The notes beneath the pieces were generated by a model. That model saw only the letters and a program-made list of their open reading frames with translations, had not been told where the DNA came from and did no database searches. A program made the translations under genes and the position numbers. From G963677915 sp963677915 (GTDB lineage: Bacteria; Bacillota; Clostridia; Lachnospirales; Vallitaleaceae), in assembly GCA_963677915.2 (NCBI GenBank), contig CAXXGE010000005.1, positions 1 through 56,478 of the forward strand: a stretch of DNA of 56,478 bases, read 5' to 3'. Below are positions 35,906 to 44,914 of this stretch, one piece after another. Position 1 is the first letter of the stretch; every line of letters begins with the position of its first letter.

Positions 35906-38851
35906 TTAGCTTTCAGTTATATACTCAAAAATATCCTCACGAACCATTTCATCCAGCACATAGCCAATTTCCACTGCATTCTTCTTTGTACCTTCCATTA
36001 CAAATTCATGAGTATATCCCGTTGGCTTCATAGAACCAAGATAATAAAATTCTTTCGAAGTTTTATCGTCTTTGTTCTTTCTTACAAACAGTTCCATCCG
36101 CACACCTAGCTCTTGAGATTTCAATGCGGTTTGGACATCGTTGGACATTTTTGTTCTTCCTGATTTTGATATGCAGATGATCCTATTCGGACTTTCAAAC
36201 CTGTCCTCATATCTGATTGTGTCTGCAATATCATCACCTTTATGATAATTGATAAACACAGGATAGGTTTCTGACTTTTCATCATACTTATATCCACCGA
36301 TATTCAATGATACTTCGCCTTTTTCCCACTCTAGCAAGCGGCAAACATCTTCATAAGAGTATTTTTTGTACAAAGACAAGGCCGTATTCTTATATCGCTC
36401 GCCATAGTACTTGTCATTTCTATACAAACCATATTCGACCAGTTCCTTAACAGTCTCAGTAAAAATTTTATCTTCAAGCAGTGTAAGAAATTGTTCTGAA
36501 GGCTGATCTCCATCAAGAAAAATTGCATTCTTAAAAGTATTTCTTCCAGTCCCTGAAGGAAATTCATTCGTTAATATATTACTTACGTTCCGAAACGTTT
36601 TTTCTTCCACAACAATTTTATATTTTCTCTCTAATTCATATTTCATATCGGCCAATGGCAACAAAGATTCCTCTAATATTGCTTTTATCACCAACAACTC
36701 ATGAGGTCGTTTCCCTATCGCTAATTTCTTAGATATGAACTTAATATATTCTTTTTTTATATCCTCAAATCGGATTTTATATTCCTTTTCATATTTGACC
36801 AAGAATTCGTGATAAGAGCCTACACTAGCATTAAAAAGAACTTCCAGGTCCATGGAATCATGAATCTCAAAATCCATAAGCATGGGAATTCTACCCAAAC
36901 GAAACTTTAGGTTTTTATAACTTTCTTTCATATATGCGATACTATTGAAATTAACTTCATCAATTGCATCAAAAATTCTCTTTCTTGATATTTCATCAAA
37001 ATTTATTGTGGAACATCCTGGTATAACCCTGGATCCCTCAACAGTATAACGTCTAATCGTGTCTTTATTGTAGCTACGGTCATCTGAAAGTGCCATAGGA
37101 ATCAAAAAGTTGTTCTTGTAATTCCCGATGAAATCCAAAATGACAACATATTCTTTTCCTGGATTTCTTCTTAATCCACGACCAAGCTGCTGTACAAAAA
37201 TAATTGCTGATTGTGTCGGGCGCAGCATTACGATTTGGTTAACTGCAGGTATGTCCACACCTTCATTGAAAATATCTACTGTTATGATATAATCCAAGCG
37301 CATAAATTCATCATCAGATTCCAGACGTTCAATCATTAATTCACGTTTTTCCTGGTCATCCTTCCCTGAAAGTGCTACAGTCTTATACCCATTTTCATTA
37401 AAGCGCTCTGATAAGGCTTTAGCTTCCTTATTGCTGCTGCAGAAAATCAGGCCTCTCACCTTATCACCCTGATGCCCATAGAAAGATATCTTATTAAAAA
37501 TATTGCGAAGACGTTCATCTGATACCAACTGATTAAAGGCCGTCGTGTCATCTACCAGTTTTCCATCAACAGTTATTTCTGACACACCAAAATAGTGGAA
37601 GGGACATAGCATGTTTTCTTCCATTGCTTCTTGAAGTCTGATTTCATAGGCAATATTATAGTCAAAATCAGCGCATATATTATGCTCATCTGTTCTTTCA
37701 GGAGTTGCTGTCATACCTAGAAGGAATTCAGGTTCGAAGTGATTCAAGATGCGCTGATAAGTCTTTGCACCTACACGATGGCTTTCATCTACAATGATGT
37801 AGTCAAATGCTTTTTTGTCATACTTATCGAGAATGTCATCTTTTGACATTGTTTGAACCGTAGAAAAAAGATAATCTGCTCCGTGGTCATGATAGAAACC
37901 TGTTAATTTCCCTGCCTTAATATGGTTTCCCACTACATGTTTAAAGCTCTCTATAGACTGGTTTAGCAACTGCTCCCTATGAGCCAGAAATAGCATTCGC
38001 TTTGGATCAAATCTTTTAACGTCAAAGGCAGCCAAATAGGTTTTTCCAGTCCCTGTTGCAGATACGAGCAACGATTTTTTCTCGCCAGAATTTCGGATAG
38101 CTTCAATTCCATCTAGAGCGCGTACTTGCATCTTATTCGGCATCACTCGATCAAATTGGAAAGTCTTAGATCTTACAATATACGGATTCTCTGGATCAGC
38201 TGCTATATATGGCAAAGGAAGCGTTTCAACATCACGCTCTTTTCGAATCTCAGCATTTTTCTGTTCTATGTAAATTGTCTCATAACTATGTAGCCATGAT
38301 TCAGTTACTGGCACGGCTGCTTGATAGGTTTCTTCAAATTCTTGAAGCGTTTCATGCACAATAGATCCTCGATCCAGGGAAGCTACTTTCAAATTCCATT
38401 CCTTATTGTATCCGAGTGCATCCTGAGTCAGGTTGCTACTTCCAACTATCAAATTATAGATATCCTTCTTTTTGAAAATATAACCCTTCGCATGATGATT
38501 TCGGTCAGTAATAATACGAAGATCGATGTTACTAAACTTCATTAGACGCTTCAAGGCCTTTGGATGAGTAAAATTCAAGTATTTGGAAGCTATGATTCGC
38601 CCTTTGATGTTTCTATTTTCCAGTTCTTTAAGCACATCTAAAAGAACAGTCACGCCACTTTCAGTAATAAATGCCACTGAGAAAAAGAATTCATCACAAG
38701 CGCGTAGCTCTTTTATCAAATTTGTTAGCACTTTCTGACCCTTCTTCGGATCATTAACTAGAAGCTTGGGCCTATACTGTTCAAGAGAGATTCCTTCGTG
38801 ATCAAAGAAACCAGTATGAATTCCTTTTTCTAACTCTTGACGTAGTTCCAT
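35906..38851 (-). CDS. PLD-nuclease/SF2 helicase/DUF3427 fusion protein
   Basis: A 981-residue protein. An N-terminal phospholipase-D-type nuclease domain has HAKGY at 120-124 and GSSNLTQDALG at 137-147. An SF2 helicase core follows: SATGTGKT 264-271, DESH 355-358, MTATPERTD about 380-388, and QLGRGLRR 555-562. The last ~350 residues match DUF3427, including RLLEWEKGEVSLNIGGY and YYLGSMKPTG. One such motif per chain means the PLD unit probably acts as a dimer. This architecture is frequent near restriction and defence genes. It follows the NUDIX gene by 17 bases and precedes its paralogue by 23. Confidence 0.92.
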   Translation of the reverse strand: MELRQELEKGIHTGFFDHEGISLEQYRPKLLVNDPKKGQKVLTNLIKELRACDEFFFSVAFITESGVTVLLDVLKELENRNIKGRIIASKYLNFTHPKALKRLMKFSNIDLRIITDRNHHAKGYIFKKKDIYNLIVGSSNLTQDALGYNKEWNLKVASLDRGSIVHETLQEFEETYQAAVPVTESWLHSYETIYIEQKNAEIRKERDVETLPLPYIAADPENPYIVRSKTFQFDRVMPNKMQVRALDGIEAIRNSGEKKSLLVSATGTGKTYLAAFDVKRFDPKRMLFLAHREQLLNQSIESFKHVVGNHIKAGKLTGFYHDHGADYLFSTVQTMSKDDILDKYDKKAFDYIIVDESHRVGAKTYQRILNHFEPEFLLGMTATPERTDEHNICADFDYNIAYEIRLQEAMEENMLCPFHYFGVSEITVDGKLVDDTTAFNQLVSDERLRNIFNKISFYGHQGDKVRGLIFCSSNKEAKALSERFNENGYKTVALSGKDDQEKRELMIERLESDDEFMRLDYIITVDIFNEGVDIPAVNQIVMLRPTQSAIIFVQQLGRGLRRNPGKEYVVILDFIGNYKNNFLIPMALSDDRSYNKDTIRRYTVEGSRVIPGCSTINFDEISRKRIFDAIDEVNFNSIAYMKESYKNLKFRLGRIPMLMDFEIHDSMDLEVLFNASVGSYHEFLVKYEKEYKIRFEDIKKEYIKFISKKLAIGKRPHELLVIKAILEESLLPLADMKYELERKYKIVVEEKTFRNVSNILTNEFPSGTGRNTFKNAIFLDGDQPSEQFLTLLEDKIFTETVKELVEYGLYRNDKYYGERYKNTALSLYKKYSYEDVCRLLEWEKGEVSLNIGGYKYDEKSETYPVFINYHKGDDIADTIRYEDRFESPNRIICISKSGRTKMSNDVQTALKSQELGVRMELFVRKNKDDKTSKEFYYLGSMKPTGYTHEFVMEGTKKNAVEIGYVLDEMVREDIFEYITES

Positions 38852-38868
38852 ATTCTCCCCCTAAAATG

Positions 38869-39273
38869 TTATCCTTCGATTTTCATTAATTTTTTCATAA
38901 TTGGAATATCTGCTGGCGCCCAGTCCAAAGTGTCTAATTCACCAGGCAACAACCAAACATGATGGTTATGCTCGTTCATATCAAAATACCTATCATCAGC
39001 ATGGATCAAATAGCTATGCATCTCAATAGAAAAATCAGGATAGGTATGATTCACAGTCATAAACAAATCGTCTTTACCGATATCTATATCCAGATTCATT
39101 TCTTCCTTCAGTTCTCTTTTGAGGGCTTCTTCATAAGATTCTCCAGGCTCTACTTTTCCACCTGGAAATTCATATTTGTACGAAACATAATCATACTTAC
39201 CTTGCCCTCTTTGCATACATAGAATATGGTCATTGTTTTTTATGATTGCTGCTGTTACGATGTAATGTTTCAT
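38869..39273 (-). CDS. NUDIX hydrolase (MutT-like)
   Basis: A 134-residue NUDIX pyrophosphohydrolase. The NUDIX box spans residues about 36-58 with FPGGKVEPGESYEEAL and RELKEEM; the metal-binding glutamates are kept, although the late Gly of the consensus is Asn. It resembles (deoxy)nucleoside triphosphate pyrophosphohydrolases of the 8-oxo-dGTPase/CTP type. It is the first gene of a six-gene operon and lies just after a possible intrinsic terminator in the leader (39315-39342). NUDIX genes often adjoin PLD-helicase-DUF3427 genes, so nucleotide sensing or cleaning may be part of the system (inference). Confidence 0.9.
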   Translation of the reverse strand: MKHYIVTAAIIKNNDHILCMQRGQGKYDYVSYKYEFPGGKVEPGESYEEALKRELKEEMNLDIDIGKDDLFMTVNHTYPDFSIEMHSYLIHADDRYFDMNEHNHHVWLLPGELDTLDWAPADIPIMKKLMKIEG

Positions 39274-39308
39274 GATGTATCTCCCTTTTGTTGATAAGAC
39301 TTTTCAAG

Positions 39309-39423
39309 AAAAAACATACCCCACTCATCAAAGCAGGGTATGATACTAAATCAATATATATATGATTATTTTTGCTCTCCCCGCCATTGTAAATATTATA
39401 CTTCTACGGTACTATCTAAACAA
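39309..39423 (-). ncRNA. Candidate ~80-nt small RNA unit, copy 2, with intrinsic terminator
   Basis: On the minus strand, TTGTTT (39418-39423) and TATAAT (39395-39400) are exactly 17 bases apart, with AGAAG just before the -10. About 80 bases later a hairpin (39336-39342 pairing with 39315-39321) is followed by six T residues. A GGGGAGAG box lies near the predicted 5' end. The same layout occurs at 54850-54963. It could act as a leader attenuator for the NUDIX operon or as an independent RNA. Confidence 0.5.
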
Positions 39424-39833
39424 CCCCAATGTCTCCACAGTCAATAACGAATTAATTATGCCGAGTCATGAGAAATTGGCAACCAAATGTTCAAAACAGC
39501 TCTCCTATCATCTCGTGGCAAGCAAGTTCTTATCGTGTGAATCGATAATTTAAGGCATCTTCACCGTACAAGAATTAAATATAACCATAATCCTACAAGT
39601 AGGAAAATATCATCATATTCTATTTGGATAGTGAATCCAAAACAAAACAACTTTCATACTATCAAATCTTCAAATAAAATTTTCACATCAGGGACTATTC
39701 ACTTATGATCAATAATCAGTCTCGCTTTCACTCGACAAAAGCGCCTGACCCCTGACAATAGTCAACAATTTTAACCTCATTTTCTGAAAATTGATTAGAT
39801 TTATATTGAGTTATCATGGACCGGATCCTTCCC
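39424..39833. other. Gene-free spacer with one dispersed repeat
   Basis: Between the sbcC 3' end and the small-RNA unit I find no credible gene on either strand. The stretch is AT-rich and holds the repeat at 39719-39752. Confidence 0.5.
39719..39752. repeat. Dispersed repeat ending in GCGCCTGACCCC
   Basis: About 34 bases recur almost exactly at 56446-56478, at the window end, differing by one base. The 3' core GCCTGACCCC also appears in looser copies at 50177-50190, 54786-54800 and 55236-55250. All lie outside intact genes. Confidence 0.7.
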
Positions 39834-42800
39834 CTACACAACAAACCTGGCTTTACTTCCAGAAGGCCCCGCCTCAACCACAAGTTTGGCATCGATCCTA
39901 TCCTTAAGCTCAGTCACATGGGAAATGATGCCCACAACCCTGCCGGCTTCATGAAGTTCCACTAGCACCTCAATAGCTTGCTCGAGTGCGTCAGGATCCA
40001 GGCTACCGAAACCTTCATCTATAAAAATCGTATCCAGCTTCACACCACCTGCCGTTGACTGCACCACATCGGAAAGACCAAGGGCCATGGCAAGGGAAGC
40101 CATGAAGGTCTCGCCTCCTGACAATGTCTTAACTTGTCTGGCTCTGCCAGTGTTGTTGTCAAAAACCTCCAGCTCCAGACCACCTGTTCTTCCATATTTT
40201 CTCAGTTCCTCAGTACGCTGCAGGTAGTACCTGTTGCCTGTCATCTTCTCAAGCCTCATGTTGGCTGCCTTGAGGATATCCTCCAAAAAGGCTGCCAGAA
40301 CGAAGCGTTCAAAGGTGATATTCTTGCTGTTTGTCCCGTTTGCTGCATTTGAAACCGACTTGTAGAGTTCGTATTCCTTCTTTCTTGCAAGGTTCTTCTC
40401 GGCCATCCTCTTGAGTTCCGTCTTGATTGCCGTATTCGTATCAATGCGGCGTTTAATCATCTCCTGTTTCTCCTCTTGTCTGGGATACAAGAGTCTCTAC
40501 TTCAGAGATCCGCACATCGAAGACTTCGATATCCTGTCTCTCACTGTCCTTGACTGCTTCCTTCAGGTCCCTCTCTGACTGCCTTTTCTGAATCAGTGCA
40601 TCTTCATATTCCTTGATTTCCTTCTTGTACTGGTCAATGACAGCCTTTTCCAAAAACGCAGCCTTGTAGCCCTCCATGGAATCGAAACCCTGCTCCCTAA
40701 TTGTTTCCTTGACCTTGACTTCGGAAGCTTCAGCATCCTTTGCAAGTTGCTCAACATCCTTTCCATACGACTTAATCGTCGCTTCCGATTGTATTGATTT
40801 GTCTTTCAAATCTCTGTAAGCTTCTTCTGCATCCTTCAATTCTTTTTTACCGGCTTGCAAAGTCTTGCTCTTGGCTTCAATCGTTTTCTCCAGCATACCC
40901 GGTTGTTCATATGCCTCGGGAACATCCTTAGAGATCATATCGAGTTTTCCCTTGTTTGCAGCAAGTTCAGCCGACAGCTGCTGGCTTTTGTCCTTTGAAT
41001 GCTCGAGCTTTTGTCCAATTTCTTTATTGGTTTCTTCTTTTTTCAGAATCTCTTTCTCAAGCTTGTCCTTTTCAATAAGTTCCTTATCAAGCTGGGCAGC
41101 AGCTTTTTCCGCATTTGATATGGCATTCTCCAAATCAGTCTCCGCTTTAAGTACTGCTTCCCCGTCAATCTGTCCATCGTCACTCAAAAGGCTTGTCCTT
41201 TTCTCATCTTCAAGCCTGGCGGCCGCTTCATCCAGCTGCTCTTTCTTTGAAGAGAATTTTTCCTCTGAAGTCGCCAGCTTGCGGCGCAACTTCTCCACGC
41301 CTTCGCCTTCCTTGGCAACCCTCGCTTCTTCCGCTTCCACATCTTCCTGTGTTACTAGCTTTTCCGTGGTCGTTGCCGGATTCGGATGTTCAACAGAGCC
41401 GCAGACCGGACACGGCATGCCTGTTTCAAGTTCTCTGGCAAGGAGTGCTGCCTGACCCAGATGGTAATTCTTCTTAAGCTCAGTCAGCGACTTCATCATT
41501 TCATCATGCTTGTCCGATTGAACCTTCAGTAAGATGCGTTCGTCTTCCACCTTTTTGGCCTGGCTGTCCCTATCCTCCAGATACCTAATAATATCTTTTA
41601 TCGTAGACAAGTCAGATTCCAGGCTCTTCATTTCCAGTTTCTTCTCCGAGATCTTTCCTTCTACATTGGCCAGTTCGGCCTTGCGCAAGTTATCCCTTTC
41701 AAGTTCTGAAGCTAACTGCTCCATTTGCTTCTGAAGCTTCTCCAGATCAATCTGATTTTCCTTCTTGGCATTTTCAAGCTTGCTTCGCTCTTCTTTTAGC
41801 GACAATAAAGAAGATACCTTTTCAATCAGTCCAGCCAGCCTGTCAATCTCCTGACCGAGAGCCTGTCTTTCCCCTTCTTTTTCGGGAGTCGTTAATATTG
41901 CAAGGTGCTTTTCTGCAATGCCAAGACGCTCCTTCAATGAGGCCAGGTGCTTCTGTTCCTCTTCCAGTTTCCCTTGTTTTTCCTGCAGGCTTTTCTTTGA
42001 AGCAACCATGGCTTCTTCATAAGGTTTGATGGCGGACGCCTTTTCTGCATCGTTCCTCTTCTGCCTCAGCTGGTCGACCTGTGCAGCTTTATCTTCCAGC
42101 TCTTTAAGTTCCAGCCCGATCTTTTCCAGAGCAGCCAGACGGCTATTCAACTCGATGGCCTTCGTTCTTTTTTCCACCAGGTCCTTTTGTTTGTCGCCAA
42201 AAGCCTTTAGTTCCTCCGAAAAAGCCTTTACAGCGTCATTGTCTTTCTTTTCAGCCGTTTCCATTGCCTCGAATATGGGCTCCAGAAGATAGGTGCCTCT
42301 GTCCTCAATTTGCTGAAGCTGAAGGGTCAGTTCATCCTCCTCTTCTCCGGAACAGGCAATCCTCTTGACCAGATCCGTTTCCCGTATACTGTCAGCTTCA
42401 AGCTCCCTTTTTATAGCACTGCTCTTATCAGCCAGCCTGCGTTGAACCTTTTCAAAATAGGCAGTATTGAACAGCTGCCTGAGGATTGTTTCCCTGTCAT
42501 CACTGTTTTCCGTCAACAGCTTCCTGAACTCGCCTTGGGGAATCATCATGATCTGCTTGAACTGTTTCTCGTCCAGACCGATGACTTTCGTGATTTCTTC
42601 CCTTATTTCATGTGCTTTAGTTAATGTCTTTTCACACGCGGCATCCGGTTCCGCTGAAGCGTAGACATCAAGAATGGCCTGAGCCAGCACGTCGGTCGTT
42701 CCCTCGCCTCTCTTTTTGGGCCTGGTCTGCTTCGGCGCCCTTGTCACGATATATTTCCTGTCCTTTAGATGGAACTCATAGGTTACTTCAGTCATCACTT

Positions 42801-43020
42801 CCGGATCAGCGAAATCGCTTCTGAAGGAGTCGTTTTCACGTGTCTCTCCGCTGGCTTCCCCATAGAGAGCATAGCTGATGGCATCGAAAATCGTCGTTTT
42901 CCCCGAACCTGTAGGGCCTGTTACCAGAAACAGCTTCCTTTCGCCCAGCTGCCTGAAGTCCACTTCCTGTGTATTCGCATAGGGCCCGAAGGCGCTCATC
43001 GTCAGCTTGATCGGCTTCAT
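39834..43020 (-). pseudogene. sbcC: SbcC nuclease subunit, frameshifted near its 3' end
   Basis: The SMC-like ATPase subunit of SbcCD, which with SbcD cleaves hairpins and double-strand ends. The N-terminal GPTGSGKTTIFDAISYALYG (Walker A) and QFKQIMMIPQGEFRKLL are typical. Two long coiled-coil arms flank a zinc hook CPVCG near residue 534. At about 40487 the frame ends, and the next frame holds the rest: LEKMTGNRYYLQR, the signature LSGGETFMASLAMALGLSD, and Walker B IFIDEGFGSLD. One base is gained or lost with no homopolymer in view. Corrected length is about 1060 residues, normal for the family. It overlaps sbcD by four bases. Confidence 0.88.
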
Positions 43021-44180
43021 CTCTCCACCTCCTGCTTCACTTCATCCATGACAGCTTCGACAACTTCGCTCTGAAGTTCCCCGAGCGCTTCACCTTCCGT
43101 ATACTCATAGAATGACTTGAACAATTCCAGCGGACTTGCCGTTTCAAAATCTTTTGCAGATATAGCGTCCCCGTCTTCCTGTCCGATCTTCCTGGCCTGG
43201 TACTCACAGCGCATGATATTGGGATACACTTTCTTCAGCGTACCTATGGCATCGAAAACCTCACCTTCATTTGTCAGAACCGCCTTAACGTAATCGTTTG
43301 TATTGGCAAGCGAATAGATGTCCTTGCTTGTCAGGTCCTCCAAGGTACCGGTAATGACCCGCATATCCTTTAACGGCTCGAAAGATACCGTTTCGACTGC
43401 AGCATTTCCTTCCTCGTCCAATTCAACCACAGCAATGCTCTTGTGCTGCCTTGCCTCTGAAAAAGAGTACTTCAAGGGAGATCCAGCATAGCGGATGGAG
43501 TCCCTTTTTACCCTCTGGGGCCCATGAAGATGTCCAAGAGCCGTATAGTTGAAGCCTTCGAAATGTGAGACGTCCACCTGCTCGGTACCGCCTATGTTCA
43601 GCCTTCTTTCCGATTCCGATTCCTCCAGGCTTTCCGTACCGATGATATAACCGTGGGTGATGCAGATATTGCGGATACCCGCTTTGGTTTCCATACCTGT
43701 CTCAACCATTACCCTGGCGTATACATCGTTGTAGTTCCTGATTTCATCATCACTGTAATGGCTTCTCGCCTGGGCAGGATGGATAAAGGGAATGCCATAG
43801 ATATAGACTGGCCCATGATCATCTTCGATGATGACCGGCTTCCCGATCTGTTCAATGCTGCTGAATATATAAAGGCCTTGGCGTTCCAAAAGCGTGTTGG
43901 CAAAACCGAGCCTCTCGCTGCTGTCATGGTTGCCGGATATGATGATGATCGGTATTTTGAGCACGAGAACTAGCTCTGTCAGTACACTGTCCAGCAGTTC
44001 CACAGCATCTGCCGGCGGTACAGAGCGGTCGTAGATGTCTCCTGCAATCAGGATGGCATCGGGTTTGTTCTGTTTTGCGTAGTCTATGAATTGGACCAGA
44101 AAGTGCTTCTGGTCGTCAAGCAGGTCGAAACCGTCGACCACCTTGCCGATGTGCCAGTCGCTGGTGTGGATGAATTTCAT
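43017..44180 (-). CDS. sbcD: SbcD exonuclease subunit
   Basis: A 387-residue Mre11-type phosphoesterase, partner of SbcC. Motifs for the two Mn ions run in order: TSDWHIGKVVDG (residues 5-16), AGDIYDRSVPP, ISGNHDSSERLGF, THGYIIG and ALGHLHGPQ. The C-terminal capping region is of usual size. Start ATG 44180 is preferred over 44267 because AAGGGGGT precedes it and MKFIHTSDWH is the family N-terminus. Its stop overlaps the sbcC start (ATGA), giving coupled synthesis. Confidence 0.96.
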   Translation of the reverse strand: MKFIHTSDWHIGKVVDGFDLLDDQKHFLVQFIDYAKQNKPDAILIAGDIYDRSVPPADAVELLDSVLTELVLVLKIPIIIISGNHDSSERLGFANTLLERQGLYIFSSIEQIGKPVIIEDDHGPVYIYGIPFIHPAQARSHYSDDEIRNYNDVYARVMVETGMETKAGIRNICITHGYIIGTESLEESESERRLNIGGTEQVDVSHFEGFNYTALGHLHGPQRVKRDSIRYAGSPLKYSFSEARQHKSIAVVELDEEGNAAVETVSFEPLKDMRVITGTLEDLTSKDIYSLANTNDYVKAVLTNEGEVFDAIGTLKKVYPNIMRCEYQARKIGQEDGDAISAKDFETASPLELFKSFYEYTEGEALGELQSEVVEAVMDEVKQEVER

Positions 44181-44310
44181 GTAGAGTACCCCCTTGTACT
44201 GCATTACATTTGTCGCTATATAAAATTGCTGAATGTCGGAAATAGGAAAAAGAGCAGAAATATGCAACCCCTTGCGCGCTCCCCAGCGCTTTCTGCGTGT
44301 TGACTATATT

Positions 44311-44498
44311 CTACCATAAATGGGAATTGTTAGTATATAGGTGGTGGTGGACATACTGGTTTGAAAACAAAAATGGTGTAAATGCAGAAGGACCCACATG
44401 TACTATAAAAGGTAGGTTATGCGGATCCTTCTCTACTTCTTGATCTTTATCGGCAAGGTTGTCTTTAAGCCATCCAGTTACTGATAATTGCTCATTCA
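44311..44498 (-). pseudogene. Possible coding remnant upstream of sbcD
   Basis: From just after the Zn-protein stop, a frame of about 62 codons runs to 44311 (for example NEQLSVTGWLKDNLADKDQE). The first half looks coding and the second less so. Only TTG is available as a start and no ribosome site is seen. It may be the remains of a gene fused or lost here. Confidence 0.25.
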
Positions 44499-44885
44499 AG
44501 TTTTGATATTATTGTAATTGTTAAATAGAACCTCTGCATATGAACCCGCTCCACATTTTGGACACATTCTGTTATATCCATGTTTTATCGCTTGCTCTAT
44601 GTGTGCGTGCCTACACAGTACTCCTCCACAATAGCGTATTGAGTGAATAACTTTACCATTCTCTGCAATGTACACAAATTCACAATCCTTTAGCAATTCA
44701 TTAATATGCTTTTCGGTTTTATCATACAGCTCCCTTTTTGAGCTATATTTTTGACCTCGAAAATATTTGATGATTTCATACACTGTTTCATCAGAGAAGT
44801 TTTTGCTATTTCTTGAAGTACTTTTTATTTCAGGAAAAAGTTCATTAATTTCATTGATTAAGTCATTATATAAGTCTTTATTCAT
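44496..44885 (-). CDS. Small Cys/His zinc-binding hypothetical protein
   Basis: A 129-residue protein. The first 85 residues are helical and charged. The last 45 hold CGGVLCRHAHIEQAIKH and CPKCG, two Cys pairs and two His, likely one zinc site. No family is recognised. It starts at ATG 44885, 29 bases after the SF1 helicase-endonuclease stop, so the two are probably cotranscribed and may work together. Confidence 0.6.
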   Translation of the reverse strand: MNKDLYNDLINEINELFPEIKSTSRNSKNFSDETVYEIIKYFRGQKYSSKRELYDKTEKHINELLKDCEFVYIAENGKVIHSIRYCGGVLCRHAHIEQAIKHGYNRMCPKCGAGSYAEVLFNNYNNIKT

Positions 44886-44914
44886 TCTAACCCCTCCGAT
44901 GTTTTCGTATTATA

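Noticed and set aside
39362..39553. 63-codon plus frame, hydrophobic start, opposite the small-RNA unit
   Set aside because: No ribosome site, and its hydrophobic start is the reverse complement of the promoter; kept only as a possible toxin to test.
40865..41455. 196-codon plus frame inside sbcC
   Set aside because: Ser-rich text is the usual antisense product of a Glu/Lys-rich coiled coil.
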